NCBI RefSeq assembly: GCF_007421925.1
Contig: NZ_QMDX01000004.1
Location: 62,001-126,000, forward strand
DNA: 64,000 bases
Direction of reading: 5' to 3'
Origin: Haloglomus irregulare
GTDB lineage: Archaea; Halobacteriota; Halobacteria; Halobacteriales; Haloarculaceae
Part shown: piece after piece, positions 51,898-59,738 of the stretch
Position numbering within the stretch: position 1 is the first letter of the stretch
How the letters are laid out: each line of letters begins with the position of its first letter
Notes under the pieces: generated by a model
The model's input: the letters and a program-made list of their open reading frames with translations, nothing else
Told to the model about the DNA's origin: nothing
Database searches by the model: none
Position numbers and translations under genes: made by a program

Positions 51898-54434
51898 GCG
51901 CCCCCGGCGACTACCAGCGGCTCGTCGACGCCGCCGACGACCAGATCATCAACCATCCCGGGCGCATCGTCGGGGTCTTCCTCGTCCTGACGCTGGTGTT
52001 CGCGGGTGGCCTCGGCGCCGTCTCCACGGACGCCGGGACGGAGGGGTTCACCCAGGACGTTCCGGCGCAGGTTGCCTTCGAGGACGTCCAGCGCCAGTTC
52101 GAGACGACCCCGTTCAGCGCGGACACCGGGAGCACACAGCTCATCCAGCGTGGGGAGAACGTGCTCTCCCGGAACGGGCTGCTCCGGATGCTCGGCATCC
52201 AGGACCGGCTCGAGTCCCACGAGTCGCTCCGGGTGCAGTCGACCTCGTCGGCCGCGACCATCGTCGCGACCCAGCTCGACCCGGAGGCCCGGACGACCGA
52301 GGAGCGTATCCGCGCGGTCGAGCGCGCCACGCCGCGCGAGATCGACCGTGCGGTCTCGCGGGCGGCCGACCGGAACCCGCAGTTCGTCGGCCTGCTCTCG
52401 AACGACTTCAACCGTGAGAGCGCCTCCGCGAGCGCGACCATCGGCGTCGTCACGCACGAAGTGCCGGGCGGCACCTCGGCCTCGGCCGGGCAGGGTGGGT
52501 CGAGCTCGCTGACCCCGCTCCAGCTCCGGACCGACAGCGTCGTCGACGGCGCCGGGGGCGATGTCATCGTCTTCGGCTCGGGCATCGTCTCCGCGGAGTT
52601 CTCGAACGTCATCGGCGACTCGCTCATCATCGTCGTCCCAGCGGCGGTCCTGTTCATCCTCCTCTTCCTCATCGTCTCCTACCGCGACCTCGCGGACCTG
52701 CTGCTCGGGGTGGTGGCGCTGGCGATGGGGCTCATCTGGACGTTCGGGTTCATGGGCCTGGCCGGCATCCCGTTCAACCAGATCCTCATCACCATCCCGC
52801 CGCTGTTACTGGCGGTCGGCATCGACTTCGGCATCCACGCGGTCAACCGGTACCGCGAGGAACGGACCACCGGGCTGGAGATCGGGCCGGCGATGCGGGT
52901 GACGACCGACCAGCTACTGGTCGCGTTCTTCATCGTCATGGGGACGACCGTCATCGGCTTCGGCGCGAACCTGACGTCGGCGCTGCCGCCGATCCGTGAC
53001 TTCGGGGTCGTCGCCGCGGTCGGTATCGTGTTCACCTTCCTGATCTTCGGCGTGTTCCTGCCGGCCGCGAAGGTGCTGCTGGACCGGTCACGGCAGAACT
53101 ACCCCATCCCGACGTTCTCGACGACGCCGCTCGGAGCGGAGGGGTCGGCGCTGGGACGGGTGCTGTCGGGCGGCGTCATCGTGGCACGGCGGGCCCCGGC
53201 GCTGTTCCTCGTGGTCGCGCTGGTCGCCTCCGGCGGGATGGCCTACCACGCGACCGGCGTCGACACCTCGTTCTCGAACGAGGACTTCCTCCCCCCCGAG
53301 GAGAACCCCGACTACCTGATGGCGCTGCCCGAGCCGTTCAAGCCCTCCGACTACACGGTGACCGCGGTGACGAACTACCTCTCCGACACCTTCGAATCCG
53401 GCCAGTCCGACACCGTCACGGTGTACGTCGAGGGGCCGTTGCGCGAGGACCAGACCCTGGAGATCCTGCACCGTGCGGGCGATGACCCGCCCGACTCGTT
53501 CGTCCGGCGCGACGGCCGAGCCGACGCTACCTCGATCATCTCCGTCATCGAGGACCACGCCGCACGCGACGAGGAGTTCCGGCGACTGGTCGAGCGCAAC
53601 GACCGCGACGGTAACGGCGTTCCCGACGACGACCTGCGGGCCATCTACGACGCGCTGCTGGCCGAGGACTCGCCGGTCCGGGGGCAGGCCCAGCGCTACA
53701 TCGCCGCGGATCGACGCTCGACGCGGCTGGTCTACAGCGTGGAGTCCGGCGCGACACAGTCCGAGGTCACCGAGGACGCGCGGACCGTCGCGAGCGACAT
53801 GGAGCGCCCGCGGACGGAGGTGACGGCCATCGCCACCGGGTCGACGGTCGTGTTCGAGGCTATCTCCGGCCTCATCCTCGACTCGGCGGTGACCTCCCTG
53901 GCCATCGCGCTCGCCGGGACCGCCCTGTTCCTGCTGCTGGTCTACTACGTGCTGGAGGGACGGCCCACGCTCGGCATCGCCAACCTCGTTCCCATCGTCG
54001 TCACCGTCTCGTTCGTGGCGGGGTCGATGCGTGTCTTCGGCATCTCGTTCAACGCGTTCACCGCGACCATCCTCGCCATCACCATCGGGCTGGGCATCGA
54101 CTACTCCGTCCACGTCACTCACCGGTTCGCCGACGAGTACCGCGAGCGCGACCTCTCCACCGCCCTGGAGCGGACCGTCCGGGGAACCGGTGGCGCGCTC
54201 GCCGGGTCGATGCTCACCACGGTCTTCGGCATCGGCGTACTCGTGCTGTCGGTGTTCCCGGCCATCGGCCAGTTCGGCGTCCTCACCGGGTTGAGCGTCA
54301 TCTACGCGTTCACCGCCTCGCTGCTGGTGCTCCCGTCGGCCCTGGCGGTCTGGGCGAAGCTCGTCGTGGAGCGCGGCGGGTCGGCGGCCGGCGGCCCGAC
54401 CGTCGAGGAGGCGACCCCCGACGACGCCGCCTGA
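51894..54434 (+). CDS. RND-superfamily (MMPL-type) exporter
   Basis: This 846-residue protein has the two-fold RND layout: TM1 (IVGVFLVLTLVFAGGLGAV), large extracellular loop, a TM bundle (SLIIVVPAAVLFILLFLIVSYR, ILITIPPLLLAVGIDFGIHAVNRY), then the same again (LAIALAGTALFLLLVYYVL; TILAITIGLGIDYSVHVTHRFADE). The GIDFGIH and GIDYSVH motifs hold the proton-relay Asp. Probably moves lipids or hydrophobic molecules using the proton/sodium gradient. ATGA overlap with the S-layer-like gene upstream. Confidence 0.88.
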   Translation: MSAPGDYQRLVDAADDQIINHPGRIVGVFLVLTLVFAGGLGAVSTDAGTEGFTQDVPAQVAFEDVQRQFETTPFSADTGSTQLIQRGENVLSRNGLLRMLGIQDRLESHESLRVQSTSSAATIVATQLDPEARTTEERIRAVERATPREIDRAVSRAADRNPQFVGLLSNDFNRESASASATIGVVTHEVPGGTSASAGQGGSSSLTPLQLRTDSVVDGAGGDVIVFGSGIVSAEFSNVIGDSLIIVVPAAVLFILLFLIVSYRDLADLLLGVVALAMGLIWTFGFMGLAGIPFNQILITIPPLLLAVGIDFGIHAVNRYREERTTGLEIGPAMRVTTDQLLVAFFIVMGTTVIGFGANLTSALPPIRDFGVVAAVGIVFTFLIFGVFLPAAKVLLDRSRQNYPIPTFSTTPLGAEGSALGRVLSGGVIVARRAPALFLVVALVASGGMAYHATGVDTSFSNEDFLPPEENPDYLMALPEPFKPSDYTVTAVTNYLSDTFESGQSDTVTVYVEGPLREDQTLEILHRAGDDPPDSFVRRDGRADATSIISVIEDHAARDEEFRRLVERNDRDGNGVPDDDLRAIYDALLAEDSPVRGQAQRYIAADRRSTRLVYSVESGATQSEVTEDARTVASDMERPRTEVTAIATGSTVVFEAISGLILDSAVTSLAIALAGTALFLLLVYYVLEGRPTLGIANLVPIVVTVSFVAGSMRVFGISFNAFTATILAITIGLGIDYSVHVTHRFADEYRERDLSTALERTVRGTGGALAGSMLTTVFGIGVLVLSVFPAIGQFGVLTGLSVIYAFTASLLVLPSALAVWAKLVVERGGSAAGGPTVEEATPDDAA

Positions 54435-54586
54435 CGGGTCGGCAGAGGCCGTCGGTCGGGGTCCTCCGGCCCACCGTTCGAACCGGTCGTAGGGTGGTTC
54501 CAGCGGACCTTTGGACGGAGTTGTCAGAACCTCTTCACGGGAGTACTCCTCCCAGTGTGATACGCGGACTCACCCGCACACAGACC

Positions 54587-55198
54587 ATGTCGAACTCCGC
54601 CATCTCGCCCGACACGTCCACCCGCCCGGCGACGGCCCGACTAGCGACGGTCAGCCGGGACAGCGTCGCTCTCGTCGGTCAGCCGATGGCCGGCACGACC
54701 GATATCGCCCTCGAAACGCTCGAGCTGGCGGCCGAGAACGGGCGTGACGCCCTCCTCATCTCGACCGCGTGGGGTTCGAGTCGCCTCGACGTTCCCGACG
54801 GGGTCGCCTGTATCGACTGCACCCCCGGCTCGACGCCGGAAGCCGACGCGTCGGTCAGCTCCCCCGCCGATATGACCGGCATCAGCATGCCGCTGTCCCG
54901 GTTCCTCGACGGCGCCGACTCGCCGGTCGTCGTCCTCGATTCGCTCTCCTCGCTCCTCCTGTACGTCGAGAACTGCGACGCGTTCCGGTTCCTCTCCGTC
55001 CTGTCCGACCAGGTCGAGGGCGCCGGCGGGCTGGTCGTGGCCACGGTGGACGACGGCGCTCACGACGAGCGGACGGTCCGGACGTTCGCACAGCTGTCCG
55101 ACGGGCAGGTCGAACTCCGAGAGACGCCCGGCGGCGTGGAGGCCCGCGGCAAGGGCCTCCCGACGATGCCGGCCAGATGGCTCCAGGCGCGGCGGTAA
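54587..55198 (+). CDS. KaiC/RecA-like protein with degenerate Walker A
   Basis: The protein has 203 residues. The RecA-like core is seen as VALVGQPMAGTTDIALETL (where a P-loop would be, but without the GK[ST] Lys) and SPVVVLDSLSSLLLYVENCDAF (Walker B-like Asp with following loop). Later FLSVLSDQVEGAGGLVVATVDD matches KaiC-like folds. This resembles the haloarchaeal family of inactive KaiC-like domains (DUF7504 style). It probably binds but does not hydrolyse a nucleotide, or is a protein adaptor. ATG at 54587. Confidence 0.65.
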   Translation: MSNSAISPDTSTRPATARLATVSRDSVALVGQPMAGTTDIALETLELAAENGRDALLISTAWGSSRLDVPDGVACIDCTPGSTPEADASVSSPADMTGISMPLSRFLDGADSPVVVLDSLSSLLLYVENCDAFRFLSVLSDQVEGAGGLVVATVDDGAHDERTVRTFAQLSDGQVELRETPGGVEARGKGLPTMPARWLQARR

Positions 55199-55236
55199 CG
55201 GCGCGGTCCGGGTGGCTCTCTCGCTCTCTCGACGTC

Positions 55237-56037
55237 TCAGCCCCAGCGCTCGCGCAACGTCGCCGTCCGCTCTGGGTCGTGCCCCAGCAGGACCGTCGCG
55301 TCGGTCCGGCGCTCGATGTCCTTCAGGCGCCGGCGTGACTCGCGCCACGCGGCGTTGTCGGTGGTCAGCGACTGGCCCATCGGCACTCCCTCCTCGTAGT
55401 TCGCCGCCAGGAACGCCTCGTCGCCGGCGACGAGCACGGTTCCGTGGGCGTCGGTCTCCAGCCGCGCGCCCAGCAGCCCCGGCGTGTGCCCGGGGAGATG
55501 GAGCAGGTCGACCCCCGGCAGCAGCTGGCGTTCGCCGGCGACGACCGCCCAGTCCAGGTCGCGGTCGAAGTCGCTGGCGAGGTAGGCGTTCGCGCCCGCC
55601 GGCGTCTTGGCCGACAGGTAGGCGAACTCCACCTCGCGCCGGTGGACGTACACCGGCACGTCCGTCCCCTCGAACCGGTGGAGCCCGCCGGCGTGGTCGA
55701 GATGGAGGTGGCTCTGTACCACCATGTCGATGTCGTCGAGCGTGTACCCGATGTCGTCCAGTGCGGTCGGCAGGTCGCGCTCGCCGGCGTCCGGATGGGC
55801 GAACGCCTCGAACAGCGGCTCGGGCCAGTGGCCGTCGGCGGCCTCCGGATGTGAGCCGGTGTCCCAGAGCACGGTCCCCTCCGGATGGTCGATGAGCAGG
55901 TTCCAGACGGCGAACTCCCCGTAGTCCGCGTCCGGGTTGCGGTCGGAGTATGTCGCCGCCGTCGTCCCGTCGATGGCGAAGTTCCGGTCCGACATGATAT
56001 GTCCCCTATCGAGGAGGTGCAGGTCCATCTCGACCAT
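55237..56037 (-). CDS. N-acyl-homoserine-lactonase-like MBL hydrolase
   Basis: This 266-residue metallo-beta-lactamase-fold enzyme has SHLHLDHAGG (His110, His112, Asp114, His115), a metal His in LHLPGHTPG, Asp in LVAGDEAF and a late LGHDPE. This layout belongs to the AttM/AiiA-type lactonase group, which opens homoserine-lactone rings. In an archaeon other lactones are just as possible. ATG at 56037. Convergent with the KaiC-like gene. Confidence 0.78.
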   Translation of the reverse strand: MVEMDLHLLDRGHIMSDRNFAIDGTTAATYSDRNPDADYGEFAVWNLLIDHPEGTVLWDTGSHPEAADGHWPEPLFEAFAHPDAGERDLPTALDDIGYTLDDIDMVVQSHLHLDHAGGLHRFEGTDVPVYVHRREVEFAYLSAKTPAGANAYLASDFDRDLDWAVVAGERQLLPGVDLLHLPGHTPGLLGARLETDAHGTVLVAGDEAFLAANYEEGVPMGQSLTTDNAAWRESRRRLKDIERRTDATVLLGHDPERTATLRERWG

Positions 56038-56222
56038 GCCCCCGGCTACGAGCGGTGCGGAGTTAACCGTTCAGGGGTGGTCGTCGGCCAGCGCGTCCTC
56101 TCGTGAGTACCGGTCGCAGCGGACGGTAGTGAGAGGGCATGGAGTATTACGCGGAAACGGCGTATTTATCGGGGTAACACGTACGATAATCCGATTACCG
56201 TCGGACTGCGAACCCCTCCCGG

Positions 56223-57392
56223 TCACCCCTGGGCCCGCGTCAGCGACCCGAGGAGGCCGTCGTCGGTGGCGGTTCCCGTCGGCGTCGCCCCCGGGACCGG
56301 CGTGTCGTCGACGACCCCGTCGTCGGTGGCGGTGGACGTGCCGTCGTCGAGTAACCCGTCGTCGGTTGGCGTCGGCGTCGGCGTCGGCGTGGGGGTGGAT
56401 GTCCCGGCGGGGGTCGCGGTGCCGTCGCCCGTGTCCGTCCCGTTCCTCGTGCCGAAGATGTCGGTCTCGAACTCCTGCGTGTAGGTCAGCCGGTCCAGCG
56501 GGACGCGGATCTCGTTGCCGGTCGGGAGCTCGACCCTCGCGTAGAAGTCGATGCGCAGGGTGGTCCGCTGGTCGTTCTCCAGGTGTGAGACCCACCACTC
56601 GTCGAGGTTCCGGTTGTCGATGGTGGGCGTGGTGCTGATGGTCTCGGTACTACCGCCCGGGATGACGTAGGTCTCGTCTGTCGTGCCCTGCCCCATCGGA
56701 ACCCCGTTCATCGAGATGTCGTAGCCGACCTCGGTGATGGTGTAGGGCTCTAACTGCGGGTTGTAGACGACGAACTCCATGGGGATGGGGGTCGTCCGGC
56801 GGTCGACCTCGCCCCACTCGGCGTCGGTGCTGTTGATGTAGAGGACGGGGTTGTCGTAGAGCGGGTTCGACGGGCCGTCGACGGGCCGGGTCTCGTCGGA
56901 GGCGAAGGCGCTGATGATGTCGGTCTCGACCTCCTGCTGCTGATCGAGGTCGAACGACCGGTTGCCGAGGACGGACGTGCGGACCGTCGCGTCGATGGTG
57001 ACGTTGGTGACCTCGTCGTTGCGGATGTGCGACACCCACCACGGCGGGATCCGCTCGTTGAACATCCGGGTCCGGAACGGGAGGGTACTGTTCCCGGACT
57101 CGATCCGCAGCCCCGCCTTCGACCCGCGGGCCATCTCCACGTCGTTCATGAGGACGGTGTAGTTGACCGTGGAGTCACCGAGCCGGACACCGATCGGGTT
57201 CGGGTTGTCGACCGTGAGGCCGGTGTTGATGATCGTGCGGTTCTGGTTCACGTCGCCGAAGCGGTTCTCCACGGCGACGACTGACGGCGCACCGACCAGC
57301 CCGACCGCGAAGGCCCCCACGACGCTCGCCGTCAGCAGGCCGAACGCCGCGAGCGCGACCTGCAGCCGTGCGACGGCGCGGTCGTTCGTCAT
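56223..57392 (-). CDS. LEA14-like protein with tandem WHy domains and membrane anchor
   Basis: The protein has 389 residues. It has an N-terminal TM helix (LQVALAAFGLLTASVVGAFAVGLVG), then two LEA14/water-stress (WHy) domains: NTGLTVDNPNPIGVRLGDSTVNYTVLMNDVEMARG and MEFVVYNPQLEPYTITEVGYDISMNG. Each ends in a WWVSH(I/L)xNDxxT segment. A Thr/Pro-rich linker (STPTPTPTPTPTDD) and a low-complexity tail follow. WHy proteins are linked to dehydration and salt stress. Start ATG at 57392. Confidence 0.8.
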   Translation of the reverse strand: MTNDRAVARLQVALAAFGLLTASVVGAFAVGLVGAPSVVAVENRFGDVNQNRTIINTGLTVDNPNPIGVRLGDSTVNYTVLMNDVEMARGSKAGLRIESGNSTLPFRTRMFNERIPPWWVSHIRNDEVTNVTIDATVRTSVLGNRSFDLDQQQEVETDIISAFASDETRPVDGPSNPLYDNPVLYINSTDAEWGEVDRRTTPIPMEFVVYNPQLEPYTITEVGYDISMNGVPMGQGTTDETYVIPGGSTETISTTPTIDNRNLDEWWVSHLENDQRTTLRIDFYARVELPTGNEIRVPLDRLTYTQEFETDIFGTRNGTDTGDGTATPAGTSTPTPTPTPTPTDDGLLDDGTSTATDDGVVDDTPVPGATPTGTATDDGLLGSLTRAQG

Positions 57393-57546
57393 ACCGGCCC
57401 GGAGTTGTGGCCGCGGTATCAACTTTCTGACTGTCGGTTCCCGACGAACCGTTCAGTCGGCGTCGGGTGTGGACCGCCGCCGGGGGTCGCAGGTGCCGTG
57501 CCGGTCGAAGCGGCAGTCTCAAGTGGTCGCCGTCGAACCGGAACGT

Positions 57547-57735
57547 ATGGAGACCACGGCGACGTCCGACAAGTCGATCGGACTGAGCGTCCTGTTCGGG
57601 GCGCTGGGGCTCGCGGGGGCCCTGGGGATGTTCCTCACCGCTATCAGCCACGACCAGCTGGGCTCGGGTATCGCCTTCGCGGGCGCGATGATCGCCGGCG
57701 CGATGGCCATCGGCGCCGTTCACGCATACGGTTGA
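57547..57735 (+). CDS. 62-residue two-helix membrane protein
   Basis: The protein begins METTATSDKSIGLSVL and has two hydrophobic helices (LSVLFGALGLAGALGMFLTAI and GIAFAGAMIAGAMAIGAVHA). The HDQLGSG turn joins them. Similar small proteins occur in many haloarchaea without known function. ATG at 57547, divergent from the LEA14-like gene with 154 bases between starts. Confidence 0.62.
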   Translation: METTATSDKSIGLSVLFGALGLAGALGMFLTAISHDQLGSGIAFAGAMIAGAMAIGAVHAYG

Positions 57736-57807
57736 CCGCCCGGTCAGGGGTACCGTCAGGTGGGGTCAGGACGGCCCGAACCCGGCAGCCGTGGCGGTGA
57801 CCGACAA

Positions 57808-57816
57808 CGGTTAAGT
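57808..57816 (+). promoter_or_regulatory. TATA-like box for DUF7123-like gene
   Basis: CGGTTAAGT lies about 28-30 bases before the ATG at 57840. Confidence 0.45.
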
Positions 57817-57839
57817 CCGTTCCGCCCTTGCCACTGTAT

Positions 57840-58064
57840 ATGAGCGAGATGAGTGAGGAAGACGAGCGGATTCTCTCGTATCTCCGTGACAGCGTGTCCA
57901 GGGGCGACCGGTACTTCCGAGCCAAGAACATCGCGACAAAGGTCGGGCTGACGGCGAAACAGGTCGGTGCCCGCCTCCCGAGACTCGCCGAACAGTCCGA
58001 GGACGTCGACATCGAGAAGTGGGGCCGCGCGAAGTCGACGACCTGGCGCGTCACCCCCGAGTAG
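57840..58064 (+). CDS. Small winged-helix-like protein (DUF7123-type)
   Basis: This 74-residue protein has a helix-turn-helix-like core (ILSYLRDSVSRGDRYFRAKNIATKVGLTAKQVGARLPRLAEQ) and a short beta wing (DIEKWGRAKSTTWRV). Possibly a DNA-binding protein. The name DUF7123 is from resemblance to a known haloarchaeal small family and is not certain. ATG at 57840, leaderless. Confidence 0.72.
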   Translation: MSEMSEEDERILSYLRDSVSRGDRYFRAKNIATKVGLTAKQVGARLPRLAEQSEDVDIEKWGRAKSTTWRVTPE

Positions 58065-58173
58065 CTCTCCGAACGAGTCCGACCGGCTCTCTCCCCGGTC
58101 GGCATGCCCTATCGCCGAACGGGGCTCGGCGTTCGACCGTCCCCCTTTTGTTCCGACACCACGATAGTCGTGT

Positions 58174-58608
58174 ATGACCGTCCGCGTCGAACGCACCTTC
58201 GAGCTCGCGGCCCCACCGGCCGACGTGTGGGCGTTCATCGCCGACCCTCGCAAGCGGGCCGAGCCCATCAGTGTCGTCCGCGAGTTCGAGGTCACCGGCG
58301 AACACACCGCCGTCTGGCACGTCGCGCTGCCCATCCCGTACACGGACCGCACCATTGCGGTCGAGACGGAGGACACCCGCGTCGAGGAGCCGACCTACGT
58401 GGAGTTCGTCGGCCGCTCGAAAGCGATGAACGTCCAGGGCGAGCATACGCTGGAACCGGACGGCGACGGCACCCGGCTCGTCAACCGGTTCGTCGTCGAC
58501 GGTAGGGTGCCCGGCGTGGAGCGATACTTCAAGGGGAAACTCGACGACGAGCTCGGGAACCTGGAACGGGCCATCCGGACCGACCTCGGGCTCGACGCGG
58601 AGGCGTAG
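58174..58608 (+). CDS. SRPBCC/polyketide-cyclase-like protein
   Basis: The protein has 144 residues and a helix-grip fold: RVERTFELAAPPADVWAFIADPRKRAEP at the front, a central LEPDGDGTRLVNRFVVDG strand pair, and a long C-terminal helix (KGKLDDELGNLERAIRTDL). These domains bind hydrophobic ligands or act as cyclases, and the ligand is unknown. Start ATG at 58174. The next gene begins one base after its stop, so they are cotranscribed. Confidence 0.8.
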   Translation: MTVRVERTFELAAPPADVWAFIADPRKRAEPISVVREFEVTGEHTAVWHVALPIPYTDRTIAVETEDTRVEEPTYVEFVGRSKAMNVQGEHTLEPDGDGTRLVNRFVVDGRVPGVERYFKGKLDDELGNLERAIRTDLGLDAEA

Positions 58609-58609
58609 G

Positions 58610-59449
58610 ATGACCGGTGACGGGGGCAGACGCGTCACCTGCGCCCAGATCGCCATCGAGGCCACCGACCGTGCGGGGAACCTCGACCGTGCCGAGCGAG
58701 CGATCGAGCGGGCCGCCGCCGACGGGAGCGACCTCGTCGTGCTACCGGAGGTGTTCACGGTCGGCTACTTCGCGTTCGACACCTACCCCCGGACCGCCGA
58801 GCCGCTGGACGGGGGGACGGCGACCCGGATGGCCCGGGCCGCGGCCGAGCACGACTGCGCGGTGCTCGCGGGGACGTTCGTCGAGGATCTGGCGGCGACG
58901 GCGGAAGGGGTCCCCGGCGCGGAGCCGCCGGCCACGGACGGCTACGCCAACACTGCGGTCCTGTTCGACCGGACGGGCGAGCGCCGCGCGGTCTACCGCA
59001 AGCAACACCTGTTCGGCTACGGCTCCGCGGAGACGGAGCTGCTGACCGCCGGCGAGTCGCTCGGCGTCGCCGACCTCGACGGGCTCACTGTCGGGATGAC
59101 GACCTGTTACGACCTCCGGTTCCCGGAGCTGTACCGGGCCCTCGCCGACGCCGGCGTCGACCTCGTCGCCGTCCCGAGCGCGTGGCCATACCCACGGGTC
59201 GAGCACTGGCAGCTCCTCCCCCGGGCCCGCGCCGTCGAGAACCTCTGCTACGTGGCCGCGGCGAACGGGAGCGCGACGTTCGAGGACGCCTCCCTCGTCG
59301 GTCGCTCGACCGTCTACGACCCCTGGGGGACGCCACTGGCCAGCACGGACGACGACCCTGCGCTGGTAACCGCCGACGTCGACCCCGAAGAGGTCCGGTC
59401 GGTTCGCGAGGAGTTCCCCGCCATGCGGGACCGCCGGGGGGATCTCTGA
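58610..59449 (+). CDS. Carbon-nitrogen hydrolase (nitrilase superfamily)
   Basis: The 279-residue protein has the full triad: Glu in LPEVFTVGYF (near 47), Lys in YRKQHLFGYG (near 131) and Cys in TTCYDLRFPELY (near 166). It is closest to the Nit/omega-amidase group, which cleaves amide bonds, for example deaminated glutathione or 2-oxoglutaramate. Substrate not determinable. Starts one base after the SRPBCC gene. Confidence 0.87.
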   Translation: MTGDGGRRVTCAQIAIEATDRAGNLDRAERAIERAAADGSDLVVLPEVFTVGYFAFDTYPRTAEPLDGGTATRMARAAAEHDCAVLAGTFVEDLAATAEGVPGAEPPATDGYANTAVLFDRTGERRAVYRKQHLFGYGSAETELLTAGESLGVADLDGLTVGMTTCYDLRFPELYRALADAGVDLVAVPSAWPYPRVEHWQLLPRARAVENLCYVAAANGSATFEDASLVGRSTVYDPWGTPLASTDDDPALVTADVDPEEVRSVREEFPAMRDRRGDL

Positions 59450-59511
59450 CCGGCGATAACTCCCTCGAAGGGCGGGCCTCCCCCGATCGCGGCCGCATGG
59501 AGAAGCCAGAG

Positions 59512-59519
59512 TTTATATG
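59512..59519 (+). promoter_or_regulatory. Strong TATA box inside a convergent intergenic region
   Basis: TTTATATG points rightward in the space between two convergent genes, where no promoter is expected. It suggests a transcript that starts near 59540. Confidence 0.5.
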
Positions 59520-59539
59520 CCACCGAACCGTACTCGGAG

Positions 59540-59720
59540 TTGCCCAACCGACGCTTTTCTCGTCGTGAGGGCGACAAAAACAGCGCGCCCGCAACGCGTC
59601 GGGTTGCCCGGCCCCCGGCGCACATCCACCGGCCCAACTCCCCCTTCGCTTCTTCAATCGTCTGAGGCGTCCACGTTCGCGAGCCATGACTACCCGCGAA
59701 CCGTTCCCGAAAGGGTAGAG
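59540..59720 (+). ncRNA. Candidate structured non-coding RNA
   Basis: Downstream of the 59512 TATA box, 59546-59554 (AACCGACGC) pairs with 59596-59605 (GCGTCGGGTT) as a 9-bp stem with one bulge. Inside is a smaller stem around a GTGAG loop (59560-59574) and an A5 run. No credible protein is encoded; the only small frame (ATG at 59686) is 10 codons. Ends are guesses. It does not match any RNA family I recognise (not tRNA, RNase P or SRP RNA). Confidence 0.32.
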
Positions 59721-59723
59721 ACA

Positions 59724-59738
59724 CGCCGCTCAGCGGCG
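59724..59738. other. Hairpin enclosing the glycosyltransferase stop codon
   Basis: CGCCGC-TCA-GCGGCG is a perfect 6-bp stem whose 3-base loop is the reverse complement of the TGA stop of the gene at 59730-60860. It may slow decay or aid termination. Confidence 0.3.

Noticed and set aside
54460-54500. TTCGAACC motif as a tRNA T-loop
   Set aside because: No acceptor, D or anticodon stem can be drawn around it. No tRNA was found anywhere in the window.
56360-56420. GTCGGCGTC-type tandem repeat as a regulatory repeat
   Set aside because: It encodes the Thr/Pro linker of the LEA14-like protein on the other strand.
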